This document shows positions 50,760 through 62,600 of a DNA stretch of 64,000 nt, in pieces. Numbering within the stretch: position 1 is the stretch's first letter; each line of letters begins with the position of its first letter. Below the pieces are notes generated by a model. The model did no database searches, was not told where the DNA came from, and saw only the letters and a list, made by a program, of their open reading frames with translations. Source of the DNA: Phoebastria nigripes (Eukaryota > Chordata > Aves > Procellariiformes > Diomedeidae); the NCBI GenBank assembly GCA_035582835.1, contig JAYKAV010003376.1, positions 2,239,358 to 2,303,357 of the forward strand. Direction: 5' to 3'. Both the position numbers and the translations under genes were made by a program.

Positions 50760-52590
50760 AGTCATAAAATAATTCAGGCTGGAAGGTACCTCAGGAGGTC
50801 ATCTAGCCCAAGCCCAGCTCAAAGGTCTAATTAAACCAGTTTGGCCAAGGATTTGTCCAGCTGACTCTTGAACACCTCTAAGGATNGAAGTTTGACAACT
50901 TCTCTGGCCAACCTGTTCCAGTACTTCACCACTCTCACAACTGAAAAAAAAAAAAAAAAATCCTTATATCTAACGGGAATTTTCGACGTTGCAAATTGTG
51001 TCCATTGCCTCTCATCTTATTATCATGCACCTCCAAGAAGAGTCTGGCTCCATCTTCTCTGTGTCGTCCCAGCAGGTAGTTGTAGACAGAGGTAAGGTCT
51101 CTACCTCTCCCCTTCTCTTCCCCAGGCTGAACAAATCCAGTTCTCTGTGCCTCTCCTCCTATGTTGCCATGGGCTCCAGTCCCCTGACTATCTTGCTGGC
51201 CTCTGTTGGACTCGCTGCAGAATGTCAACGTCTTTCTTGTACTGGGGACCTCAAAATTGGATGCAGTGCTCCAGATGCAGTCTTGCAAGTGCTAAATAGA
51301 GGGGAATGATTACTTCCCTGGATCCATTGGCTACACTCTTGCTAACACAGCCTAGGTCGTGGCTGGCCTTCTTCACTGCAAGGGTGCACTGCTGATGCAC
51401 CCCTAGATGCCTTTTTTTATGAAGTTGCTTTCTAACCTGTCAGACCTCAGCCAGGGGAGGATGGGATATACCAGATGGGATAACATGGAGTTATCCTATC
51501 CCAGATGCAGGACTTCCAACTTTGCTTTCTTTGAACTTCATGAGGCTCCTGTCCACCCATTTCTCCAGGCTGTCCAGGGCCCTCTAAATAACAGCCTTGC
51601 CGTTCAGAATATCAGCCACTTTCTCTGATCTGGTATTCTTTGTGAACTTGCCAAGAGCACTGACCTTAACAACCAGGTTTTTAATAAAGACATTAAGCAA
51701 CACTGGCCCCAGGATCAACCACTGAGGGATGTCCCTAAACTAGAAACTGTTCACCAGTCAGACTTTGAGCCCAGCAGTCCAGGCAATTTTCTACCTACCT
51801 TATCAGCCCACTTATCCAGTCCTTATCTTAAAAATATGACTATAAGAATACTACAGCAGAGTGTGCCAAAGGCCTTACTAAAGTCCAAGTGACATCCACC
51901 ATTCTCCCCTTGTCCACAGAGCCAGTCACCAAATCATAAAAGGCAAATAACGTTAATTAGGCACAATTTGCCCTTAGTAAATCTGTGCTGGCTGTTCCAA
52001 ATCACCTTCTTTTCTTTTCTGTGCTCAGAAAGGGCTTCCAGAAAGATTTNCTCCATCATCTTCCCACAGATGAAGTTCAGCAATCGCTGTTGAACATTAG
52101 GCTCACTTTTTCCTTAGCCTTTCTTTTCATGCTGATGTACTTACAGAAGCCCTTCTAATCCCTCAGTGGTTTCAGCTCCACCTGAGCATTAGTCTAACTC
52201 CAAACCTGCACATCTCTGTATTCCTCCTGGGTAGCCCCATCACCACCTTCCACCTTCTGTGTACTTTCTTTTTGCATTTAGCTTAGTCATAAATTCTTTG
52301 TTCTTCTGTGCTGGCCTTCTGCCATGCTTGCTCCTCTTTCTGCATGTTGGAAGGGACTGTTCTTGTGCTTTGAAGGGGTTGTCCTTGAAGATCAACCAGC
52401 TCTCTTGGGCCCCTTTGCCCTCCTCAGGGCAGTCTCTCATGGGATCCTGCCAAGCAGATCCCTGAAAAAGCCAAAATTTTTGGCTTTTTCAACCTGAAGT
52501 CCANGGCTGAGATTCTACTATTTGCCTTGCTCACTTCTCTCAGGACTTCANACACAAGGCTGCCCTCAATCTTCATATGCCAAGATACAA
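50760..52590 (-). mobile_element. CR1-type LINE, degenerate, internally deleted
   Basis: Read on the minus strand, the sequence translates in broken frames into CR1 ORF2. It starts with the region between endonuclease and reverse transcriptase (AQESWLIFK, TCRKRSK, then RRPAQKNKEF). A jump follows into the reverse transcriptase (SQHRFTKGKLCL, LDFSKAFGT). It then continues through the C-terminal part (RNGWTGASMKFK, KKASHDLGCVS-like, GARLFLEVHDNKMRGNGH) to the CR1 3' end, GATGACCTCCTGAGGTACCTTCCAGCC, at about 50765-50800. About 80-100 residues of the fingers/palm before SQHRF are missing. The catalytic FADD box reads FTKN, and there are several stops and frameshifts. It is therefore dead. The A17 run at 50944-50960 is a later expansion. 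The 5' part of ORF2 and any 5' UTR are absent, as in most CR1 copies. Confidence 0.93.
52464..52490. repeat. 13-bp perfect inverted repeat in the CR1 copy
   Basis: GAAAAAGCCAAAA is followed after a single T by its exact reverse complement, giving a near-perfect 27-nt palindrome. It lies inside the ORF2 part of the CR1 copy at a place where the normal coding sequence is disrupted, so it probably arose by local template switching after insertion. Confidence 0.85.
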
Positions 52591-52784
52591 ACAAAAGTTC
52601 TACACTGACTGTTTCTGCTCTACAGCTTAATCATTTATACCTGAAAGAAGTTAATAAGAAAAGAAAAAATAAAACACTACGGCTGCAAAATTCTGATTTC
52701 ATCGGACTTCTATATCTGCTTTGCATGGATGCAACTCAGCGCAGTGGAAAACATGAAGCACTGACCAGGAATTCAAACTAATCA

Positions 52785-52798
52785 CCACTAGGTGGCAC
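52785..52798 (+). promoter_or_regulatory. CTCF-like motif
   Basis: The plus strand reads CCACTAGGTGGCAC, a close match to the CTCF core. It lies about 200 nt beyond the 5' end of the CR1 copy, in the intron before the UBL1-middle exon. Confidence 0.4.
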
Positions 52799-53515
52799 CA
52801 GCCAATACCAAATCGAATGCTAAAAAGACAAATAAGGATAAAAAGTTTCAATTTCAAAATTTCATCACAGACATAAGGCTGCAGCACTGAAAGTTGTTTT
52901 AACCAACTATTTCTTCAGTTAGTTCCTTATTTTGATCTGCATAAAGTCTTCACTAAAAAAAAAAACCTCTTCATCCTTAGCAAAAGTAAACTGACAGTTT
53001 GGGGAATGTAAAAAATAACATGCTCTGCAATACTAACAATAGCATATTTCTAACATACTTGATACAAAATGCATCAGTTTTAGGATAAAGACAATAAAAC
53101 TTATAAAAGAAATCTGAATTTGCACAAACAAGTCAAATAAAAATTGAAAAAAGAAGAATGCAATGATGTTCTTCACACTGGAAAGAATTCCCCTACATCT
53201 TGTCACTAATCCTACACAGAAGGAGATGCCGTACAGATTCAAAAAGGAAATGCCAAGATCATCCACTTATTAGTAGATTGCATCTATACTAATCCTACCC
53301 CAAATTACATTTTCATGCCTCAACTTAATCAGTAATCTCCATTTTGTTTCTGAAGCAAGTTCGTAAGAAAACTAGATTTCAAAACAAATATTTGATAGAT
53401 CACTAACCTTTACAATGGATTAGTGAAATTTTGCTTTTTTAAAGCTGCAAAGAGATTTGAAAATGGTTAGTAGCTGTGGAGGCTGCACTTTCTGGGGGAT
53501 TTTCTTCTTCTTTGA

Positions 53516-53592
53516 GGGGTTTTGTTTTGCTTTGCTTTTTTTTAGGATTTGGATTTCTGGGTTTGGGTCTTTTTTGTTTGATTTTGTTTTAA
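53516..53592. repeat. TTTG/TTTTG-rich low-complexity tract
   Basis: Plus-strand TTTTGTTTTG-like repeats with GGATTTGGATTTCTGG in the middle. On the FAF1 strand it is CAAAA-rich and begins about 45 nt downstream of the donor at 53637. Confidence 0.85.
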
Positions 53593-53637
53593 CAATTTTA
53601 CCACAACAGTTTTCATTTCATTTTTACAAATCCTTAC

Positions 53638-53846
53638 CAACTGTGGAGCTGTCTTCAAGTACTACATCCACATTTCTGTCTCTGTACTCAACCCTGAAGT
53701 CAAGCATTCGAGGTTGTCTTTCCACTATTTGTCTAGATGGCACTACATGGCGAAATGCTGAGGATGAGGAAGGAGTTGAAGAAGCTGCTGTAGAATGACT
53801 TGAGGGGCCATACGCTGGTCCGTGTAAAGTCTCTCCACCGTACTCA
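53638..53846 (-). CDS. FAF1: FAF1 coding exon: linker and start of UBL1
   Basis: This 209-nt exon (phase 2 to 1) begins by completing the split Ser codon and then reads EYGGETLHGP. A Ser/Ala/Thr-rich linker follows, then the strongly conserved block PSRQIVERQPRMLDFRVEYR and the piece DRNVDVVLEDSSTV. That block opens the first ubiquitin-like domain, which in mammalian FAF1 is reported to bind Hsp70. The linker differs from the human one I remember in several positions, while the UBL start is almost unchanged, as expected for a flexible spacer next to a folded domain. The acceptor is TATCTTTCAG and the donor is GTTG|GTAAGG. The last base G is completed by GA in the next exon to give Gly. Confidence 0.97.
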
Positions 53847-53940
53847 CTGAAAGATATGCACATAAGAAGGTTTAAACAGAACAGCTTGATATGTTTAAAT
53901 AAAAGTTAGCAAAGCAAAATGAACAGTATTATTCACTTAC

Positions 53941-53985
53941 TGTGGTCCACAGCACACACCTCTTGAATAAACTACACTGTCATAT
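53941..53985 (-). other. candidate in-frame 45-nt cassette microexon of FAF1
   Basis: This minus-strand segment is bounded by a TTTTCAG acceptor, with TTCTAAT and TATTAAT branch-point-like sequences just upstream, and by a strong ACA|GTAAGTG donor. It is 45 nt long, a multiple of three. Joined to the upstream exon (phase 2) it reads RYDSVVYSRGVCCGPH with no stop and returns to the next exon in the correct frame. It sits only 94 nt upstream of the constitutive 53638-53846 exon. The human protein I remember goes straight from ILQ to SEYGG, so this would be an optional insertion between UBA and the linker. It may equally be a chance pseudo-exon, since the polypyrimidine tract is weak. Confidence 0.3.
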
Positions 53986-55430
53986 CTGAAAATACTGTTT
54001 TATTAATAATTAGAAAATACTTTCATATCAGCAATATTAACATTTCAGTGACTCAGAAGTGCTATAGGCAAACAGCTTAGATGACAAACAGGCACTTAAG
54101 CCATTATTTCAGTCTAAAGTTCACTGTGTAATTAATATCAGAATTATCTTGAGAAGAAGCATTATCTCCAGTTCCAGGAGTGCTGAGACCATATAAAAAT
54201 TGGCACCATGGCAACCACCAGCTTTTTACATCATTGGGCTAGTATCACATGGAAATGAGAATAAGAAATAAAGCTTAAAATACTGCACATGTATTGGTAT
54301 TTTCCAATACCAAATTAGTGGAAAACAAGTCAGATATGAAAATAGTTATGTACTTAAGGTAAATAAATTAAGATAATGAGTTCTATATTGCAAAAATATA
54401 CCTAGAAGTACAACAGTAATGCAATGCTGAATTCTAGCTTGCCTTTAAGTTCAAAATCCTTCAAGCCTCCTGGACATTCATATACGGATGTCTCCATACC
54501 TGGCTCAAGGATACATACAGCATTACAGGTCAGAATAAATTGGGAAACCCTCACTACCCAGAAGCACTTCATCTTCCTCAGTGAGCCTCTCCACAAGAAG
54601 CATGTAACTGGGATTAGAAACAAAGGTAACAAAACATGAAATTTAAGGAATGTTACTGCAGGCCAAAAAAACCCTACCATGTACAGAAACTAAATTTGGA
54701 AGGCAAGAAACTTCACAGGGCAAGCCTAGAGCTTTGCCTCGTAGATATTCTTATCAGGAAGATTATCTGTCCTGGGCAGTTACAGGCTATCATGAAGGAA
54801 GATGCAAGTTAATAAAATGTATGCACTGAAAGAATGGAAGCCGAGCAAAGAAGGATTTAGGAAATGCTGAGATGTAAGTTGTCTCATTTCCATTCTTAAG
54901 CAGAACTTATTTGAAAAATGCATTCTGCCCTTCTTGAAGATACCATGAGATCTGTCAATGGAAATGCTTCTTACAGCAAGACAAATCTGTCATCTAGAGG
55001 AGGCCTGAACTTAAAAAAGCGTAAATGTGGATGGCATGCATGTCACAGAAATGCCGAAGTTATACAGAGCTATTGCAAATCCCATCATTGTGCCTTCCAC
55101 ATTTGAGAAAGAAAAACGTGTTATGCTTGTAAAACAAGGGGCTCCTTCACTTCTCACATCAGCAGGCTCAGAAGGATGAATTCCCAGCTACAAAGACCCA
55201 CACTCAAAGACCCATGCTTAAAGGTCAAAGACCCACTTCAGAGGTCTAAAGAGTACAGGAAAGAGTCTTATTTTCAGGATTTAAAAAAGTCTAAATACTG
55301 AGTGATATGTTATTGTCTCAAATCTGATGGCCAACTACGAATTAAGTACTATAACCATTTTGTTAACAGACCCAAGAAGCAATGAATATCCTGATTCTCA
55401 GGACTGGTTTTTTGTTTGGTTTTGGGTTTG

Positions 55431-55449
55431 TTTTTTTTTTTTTTTTTTT
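55431..55449. repeat. T19 tract after TTTG-rich lead
   Basis: Homopolymer of 19 T preceded by TTTTTGTTTGGTTTTGGG and followed 20 nt later by an A run, so a weak A/T hairpin is possible. Confidence 0.85.
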
Positions 55450-56877
55450 AACAACACAACTGAATTATAAAAAAAAAAAATGTATTTTTTTCCCTTCAAT
55501 AAATTAAACTTACTTCAAGTCCAGTTGTATTAATTCTATTTGATTCCACCACAAAGGGCATCCTACATATCTGACTGGCAACCTCTAATGGAACATAAAA
55601 AGCCTCACATCAGTGAAATAAGCCTCATCTGAAAAGCACTGGAAACTAGGCTTCTAAGTCTTCTGAGCCTCCTTTTAAACCACTTCCATTGGAAGAAAAA
55701 AAAAAGAAAAAAAAAGATTTGAGACACATTTGACTGTCTAATCATTTCTAAAAATGAATAAATTAGCGTGGAAGAAAGCTGTAAGTGGACACTGGACCAG
55801 CTTGTTATCCAAGTCAGGCATAACTACTCCCCAGCTCCTTCCCCTCTGATCAAACGGTTCCAAACATTCTGGTATTTTGAATATAAATGCTTTGAGGTCA
55901 GGACTTATTAACATAGGTAGAAAGAGTGCTCAACACAACCAAGACTTGATCTCAAATGGACTACGTAGGCCTTATGGTAAGTAAACATCTAGTAACTTTA
56001 CTGAGCAAATAAGGTTTTATCCTGAATCAAAAACTGACTCTAATGATAGTTTTGGCACGTATTGACAGAGAGGCCAAAACACCACTTTACCTACATTATG
56101 TATCTTTTTTCATCATTAAAATAAACTTTTTAAAATAGTACATTGAGTATTTTTCTAAACAAAATTTTAAACACTATTTTACTGTCTCTCTCAAGTAGCT
56201 CAATTTCTGTTCTGCTGTTTTCAATTGCCTCATCAGCACTTAGGAGCTCATGCTTCAGTGACTTCAAGATATCCAGGCATCAGTATACAAGCCAAAATTT
56301 AATTCAGAAGCTGAAAGAAAATCAGTAAAGCTACTTTTAGAAGGGAGCAACTTTACTTTATCTAACACAGTATCTGCTGCCTGTAATTCAATTTAAAAAA
56401 AAAAGCCTATGAAAATACAAACATTTTGGGCTGGGGACAGGGAAGCATGGAATATCAATACCTTTAAAAATGCATAAGGAAAAAGAAAATACTTAGCCAG
56501 GAACATCTGTGGATTCGCCTTGCAAATTTTTAGATCTTTGCAAAAAGAAAAAAAAAAAAAAAAAATCCCCAAGTCCTGACATCCAAGACAGCATACCAAA
56601 ACCTAGACTTAGTAAAGAGACAACCCTGCACAGAATGACCCAACAACCAATGAATTCAAAATAAAAATTAACTAATTTGAATAGGTGTTCGAGCTGGTCC
56701 TCCATCAGCATGGGAAAAACTGAACATTAAATCAGCTTTGCCAGGAATAGAATTTGTGGCTCCAGAAACTGCTTTAAAAGGAGAATTACATCATCATCTT
56801 AGGATTCAGGAACAAAAAAATGTAACTATTACCCAGCATCATTCTCTGTGTGTACTGCTCCAGTCTTCTGTGCTTAC

Positions 56878-56924
56878 CTTTGTAGAATGCCGTTTTCTTG
56901 TGGTATTACACCATTTATAGCTGC
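56878..56924 (-). CDS. FAF1: FAF1 coding exon: end of UBA domain
   Basis: Reverse-complement translation gives AAINGVIPQENGILQ plus two bases of the next codon (AG), 47 nt in phase 0 to 2. This matches the end of the FAF1 N-terminal UBA domain and its exit, about residues 39-53 of the human protein as I remember it. The UBA domain binds polyubiquitinated proteins. The acceptor on the minus strand is a TTTTCAG at 56925 and above, and the donor is AAAG|GTAAGC. The split codon is completed by the T of the next exon to give Ser. The preceding exon, with the first UBA helices and the start codon, was not found up to 64000. Confidence 0.95.
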
Positions 56925-59658
56925 CTGAAAAGAAAAACCAGATTTTGAGTCAAGCATACAGAGCAACAAAAATAAATCAGAACTTCTATGATATGTTTTA
57001 AAAAGTGATTAGCTTGCTTTAAAATATGCCATAAAATGTTCTCCATTCAGTGAATATTCTTGGTAAATTATATTGTCATTAAAGTACCTGCATAAAATAA
57101 AAACCGTATCTAAGTGAAAATGAACATGAACTGAAGCTCAGACTCCTATATGCTTGCGATGGATTTCCCAGGTGGAATGCATGGGAGTAAACTGCATGGC
57201 CCACGCTCGGTAAATCTAAGACCTCGTACCCTTGGTACATACATACAGTGAACATACAGTTTTCAAATACACTGAGCTAGCTGTGCACAGACAAGGCAGC
57301 CAGAGAGCACGTACACAGAAAATGTTTCCCAGAAGGATCAGACCTGCACAAACCTATAAACCTGCACAGCTGCACATATACCGCATGTTGCAAGCCCGAT
57401 GTGTTCATGAATTGCTGAAGTCAGCGCAAACGGCTACTCAACAGCGCACATGCCTCGATCACACCTATGCCTTCCAGACGACCTGCTTCTAGCTCACACA
57501 CACAAATACCATCTAGCCTCGTAAGAGTCTTCATGTGCCAAGGAATCACAGAAATTACTACCCCCAAAATTCAAACAATCTTCAGGTAGAAAAGAAAGTA
57601 TTTTTTAAGTAAGGTTTATGGGGTTAAATCTCACCCCATGCTGTCCAGATCATCAGAATAAACAAAATATTACTTATAGGTGTATAAGTACAAACCTGGC
57701 AAGCTGCATTCACATTTGGTCTTATTTGAAATTACAGAGTTATTACCTATAAAAATATCCTAATGAATTTTATCTCATATTAAAATGCATTATTTTCAAA
57801 ATAGCCACAACATATCCTCGTTGCAAGTTCAAAACCCCACTTCTGACAAAATTGTCTTCTCGGCCTGTTACAGCATTGCTCCGTTCTATGTTGCAGAAAG
57901 TTTTAATGCATTTCCAGCACATCTGATGCTACAGAAGTTTGTATAAACTTTGAAATTATAAGTCAGTCAGGGTAAGGGAAAAACTTGAAAAGCAAATAAG
58001 ACTCTCTTCAACAGTATTTAGAAGACAATTTATTTTGGACTGCTTTATACCACCAAAAAAGTGTTTTAAAATCATCTCGTTGCTAAGATTTTTCAGGTTT
58101 GAGGGGCAGTGAAAGTGATACCACGTGAGCTGGTGAAGATGACTTACGCATTGTACTCCTCAGCTAATTAAACTTTGTTCTGATTATTGTTAGAAGATAC
58201 GGGAGTAAAGATGTCAGAACCCTACCTAACTTCAGACTTTTAATCCCAGCCCAGCAGTGGGCTGATAAGGTGGAATAGCACGGCATGGAATTTGACAAGG
58301 AATGAGAAAGAATTCAAAAAAATCTAGAGAGGAAAAAAAAACAGACCTCAAAAGACTAATTCTATTTCTGCTCTTTGATGATCTTTATAATCACTATTGT
58401 GTTCACAGGTACATATTGGTTAGGCTTAATGGTGAGATTAAAGAGAGCTTGTAGCATCCCACTAATCTCCATTTTCTGCTGTACCAGCAGCAATTCCTGC
58501 ATTTCTACTAACACAACTTCTAACATCCATTCTCGTATGTCAGATATACCTGACCTATTGGCCAGAATACCTGGTGAATTAGTGTCTGGTCCCTGATGAA
58601 GACGACAATGCTGACATTTAGAAGCTCATAGATTNCCTGGTACTCCAGGAGGAGGAAGTCAAATACTGCAACTGAACTATGGACAGTCATCGTCTACCAA
58701 CATCATTTTTACAAATTGACATAAAAAAATGCACCTTACATGCTTAATAAACACAAATCTTGATACTGTCTAATTTTAAATGCTATGCTTTTTCTATTAA
58801 TATATAAGCACGAATTTTTACAATTTCCATTGTGTTTAAGGCTGCATAGAGTCAAAAAGTATTTCTGCTGGACTCAGCTAAGTAACTATGATATTGCAGT
58901 AAGATTTATCATGTATTTAGAGACAAATATTGCATAAATAATAGCAAAAAAAGCAGACAAGGAAAAGGGTCACAGGTATCTGTAAGCTACAGCAACTACC
59001 CATAAGGCTGTATCAAATTACAGTGAAAACAAAGCTTCCTACCAGATCAGTTTTTAAATCAGTTTATCCACTGTGCATGGCAATAATCAGTGGTTTCTTT
59101 TTAACAATGTGTCTCATTTATCATCATTGTGGTTTTTGCAGTCATACATAGCTCTTGATCATGTTCATCTAATAAACCTCCAGGAAAAAGTGGGAAGTTT
59201 TGGTTTGTTTGGGTTTTTCTGCATTGGTTTCCCCCCCCCAAAACTCTTCAGCAACATACATTTCATTCCTGTCAATCAACAGGTAAAGTTGGTTGAAAGA
59301 CAAAAATATCCTTTATTTTGCATCTGTAGGATACAGAGAGCAAATACAGGTTTTTGTACCACAGGACCAACACTAATAACAATCTGCTGGTGCAACAGAA
59401 TTCTCTTTACTCTGAGAAAAAGAAGCTGCTTCAGCTATGAAGAAATACAGCACAGCATGGCATTTCCACACTTTTTCTCTCAAAGCTCATGTCTCAGTGT
59501 CAGAGGATTAAATCAGCTCAAACTTTTTCTAAGCCTAGTTAGAGGAGTTAAATACGATAGAGGCTCCAAGCAATTTTCTTTATAACTAAGTCACTTGTTC
59601 ACGTCCCCAGTTTTGTAAACTTGATGACATTTAAGGGGAACAGCAGTAAGGAAAAATA

Positions 59659-59670
59659 GCAGCAGCAGCA
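59659..59670. repeat. AGC trinucleotide run, four units
   Basis: GCAGCAGCAGCA within AT-rich intron. Short; noted only because CAG runs are prone to expansion. Confidence 0.6.
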
Positions 59671-62600
59671 TTATGTACTTTTTTGATGGAAAGACCTCTA
59701 TTAACCACACTGTAAAAAATAAAGAGTCTGGACACTGTTTGTTAAGCAAGATGGAAGACTAAAATTATGTAGACGGCAAATGGTAGCAGTGAACATGTAG
59801 ATATTGCATAAATATTAAATATCCATGTTCTTACAAGACATCTATAAGTAGACCCTGAAAAGAAACTAAGAAAAAGGAACAACCATCTGCTTTAGAATTT
59901 CATAGGAGGAATGTTGTGACTAAAAAAAAAAAGTACAAGTTATTAAGGCAAGATCTGTTCCAGACTGTTCTTCCCCAATGTCAGTCCCCTTTGAGAGAGG
60001 ATCAGGTCTCTATGGTTAAGCAAACATTCAAAGATATTAAATTTTTTTGTCTTTCCAAACAGGGATCATTTGATCATCAAAAACAGCCTGTGACTAATAT
60101 ACAGTAATTAAAAAGATGTATTACCCTTGAAACAATTTTAATAACAGGTGCAGTACATCTATTCATGGGTTATTAAATATAAAGATACCATGTCTGGCTC
60201 AGAAAATTTCTTCAGCTCCCAATAACCTGTTGCTGAGAGTGCTACCAGGGAAGTAGCACTCCATACTTACGCTGTTCTCACACTGTGTACATCCACGAGT
60301 GTCACTGCTGGATACTGGGTACCACAACGTCAACAGGTAGTTTACCTATTCTAATGCTATCACTATTTAAAGAGTGAAGCTCACCTTAAGTGGAAAATTA
60401 TAGGGGTTTTATAAGGTTTTTTCTTCCCAAAGCCAAGAATCTTAGGTGTGTCTCAATGCCACCTATATACAAACTCTATTGTAACACTGTTCAAACTTGG
60501 AACAGAGGCATAGAAGCAAGGACATAATTACTGTTTCGATGACAATATTCAAACAACTACCAAGCCCACAACTTATTTTAGGAAATTATAAGCCAAATTT
60601 AGTTATTCTTGATTTATACATTTTGTTTAGAGATATGACTCATATATCCAGGAATTGAAACAGTTTATTTAAGAATTTATTAAGCCCTGCATGACCTGAT
60701 CTAATCGGACCAGCTTTTGACTAGACCGACATCCAGAAGTAACTTCCAATTTCAAGCACTTTATGATCCCATCATCCAACAGTATACGATATATTGATAA
60801 AGATTACTGAGAATCCTGTTCATTTAAATGAATGGGAAGACAGAAATATGATATAATACTGGACTGATGAATGCCAATTACAAAGGTTGAAAGTAACAAT
60901 ACTTTTTTTGGTGTTCGTTTCAGCAGCAAGCTTCCAGTACCAAAATATATTAAAACCAACTTTTTCATTGCTTCCCGCAAACACAGAAAACAATAAAGCA
61001 ATAGGGTTAATAAAAGGTTACCGAATTCATTAATAGTTTGGGCAACCCAGAAACTCTGCGGTATTCTACAAACAGACTGAAATTCTTTAAGTGCCTAAAG
61101 AACGTTGTGAAGCAGACTGTGAAATTTAAAGTTTTTCCTCAAGGGAATATTAGCTTAAATAGATTAGTCAGTTCTGACTAAATGTGACTACCTTTTACGA
61201 GTACAAAACAGCGTTAGAGAGAAAAATAAGATGAACCATTTCTTAATAACCTGATGAAGCAACAATGATGACTTCTCTCAAAATACACAATTATAGTACT
61301 AACCATTTAAAAGCAATTAAGTACATCTTACAGTGACTCTTATCCCAGGGGAATGAGGGTCCTATGAATAATTATGAATGAACTGTGGTATTTTAGATAG
61401 CACGAAAAATAAACTCCTGAGTTTAAAATACTCAGTGGTTATCACTAAGTTTGAAAATGGACTGGATTTGCCAATCGTCTTATTTAAAAGCAGAGGTCTA
61501 CATATACTGATTGTATATTCAAACAACGCAGCGAATTCCTTCCTCTTCATGAACTACAGATAGGAGGTAGTTTTTAAATTTCCAGAATTTAAAAGTGATG
61601 TTTAGATTAATTATCTTAAGACTTAAAACCAGGCCCAGACAAAAGCACAGTTAAAGNCTTTTGCAATGGGTGAGGTGGGAGATGATCCTCCTCCGTGCCC
61701 ACCTCCTGTTTCCTCTCCTTCCCAGTCTCCATACCACACAATGGGTTTTGGCCGACAGATACAAACGCTGCCCTAGATATAGATCCTTTAAAACTTTCCC
61801 CATTCAAACCTCTACCCCAATGAAGAGCAAGAGCTTCTACAAAGCACAACATAAGATCAACTGTCCAAAACAGGGTATTAGAAAACACATCTCTAGGCAA
61901 AAGAAGAAAGCAAGTTCAAGCAGCTGGCAGTTCCAGCGTGATGCTAGAAGAACAATCCTTTCAGAAGAGGCTAGAGAGATGTAAGTACCATGCACATGTG
62001 AAAGCTGCATGAGTTTCATTGAGATAAATAATCATATCAGCTTAATGCAACCAGTACAAGTTTATGTATGAATCACCTCACACAGAATTTTAAAAGCCTT
62101 ATTTAGGTTTGACTGAATTCAGCAAGTAAGACCACTTCAGTCTACTTAATAAAGCCCACACAGAGCTTTACATTTGTTTACCTAAAAACTGAGAAGGTTT
62201 ACATTAGACAAACACACCACATGAATGAGAGAGAGAGACACAGGGTAATAGGAACTGCCATAGCAGATGATTTAATCCAAAATCCAAAGATGTCCAACCA
62301 AACANTATCAACTGCTTCAAAAAGTCACAGGGAAATACAATGGAGTAACTTGCTCATGTGGCATTTTCTTCCAAATCCCCCGATTTTCTGTAGGTCTGAC
62401 ACATTCAGATTTCTAGTAATTATAATTTTTTTGTTGTATTCCACTTAATGTAATAGCCTCATAACCCACATATTTAATTATTTCTACGAAACTCAGTAAG
62501 AGCTTTCTTTGATGAAAGGATTCATTTATTATGACTTTCAAAAAACTATATTCTTCCCCAAATGCTACAGCTCATAGATTTTACTTTTGATTTAAAATGT

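Larger units (their letters stand above)
50183..53637 (-). other. FAF1: FAF1 3.5-kb intron containing a CR1 element
   Basis: About half of this intron is the CR1 LINE copy at 50760-52590. A CAAA-rich tract (50354-50475) lies near its 3' end and a TTTG-rich tract (53516-53592) near its 5' end, as read on the plus strand. A CTCF-like motif is at 52785. No exon is expected, because the flanking exons join Gly-Asp-Ile-Lys as in the known protein. Confidence 0.85.
53847..56877 (-). other. FAF1: FAF1 3.0-kb intron with a candidate microexon
   Basis: This intron lies between the UBA-end exon and the linker/UBL1 exon. Apart from the candidate cassette at 53941-53985 I see only AT-rich sequence, a T19 run at 55431-55449, and a small degenerate tandem region at about 55185-55250 in which CAAAGACCCA-like units recur. 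Confidence 0.8.

Noticed and set aside
50935..51309. Open frames of 106-117 codons
   Set aside because: They fall inside the degenerate CR1 copy. They are LINE remnants, not host genes.
59073..59585. 170-codon plus-strand open frame, the longest in the window
   Set aside because: No domain, odd composition rich in Phe, Ser and Leu, antisense to FAF1 intron, and no promoter or splice pattern. Likely chance.
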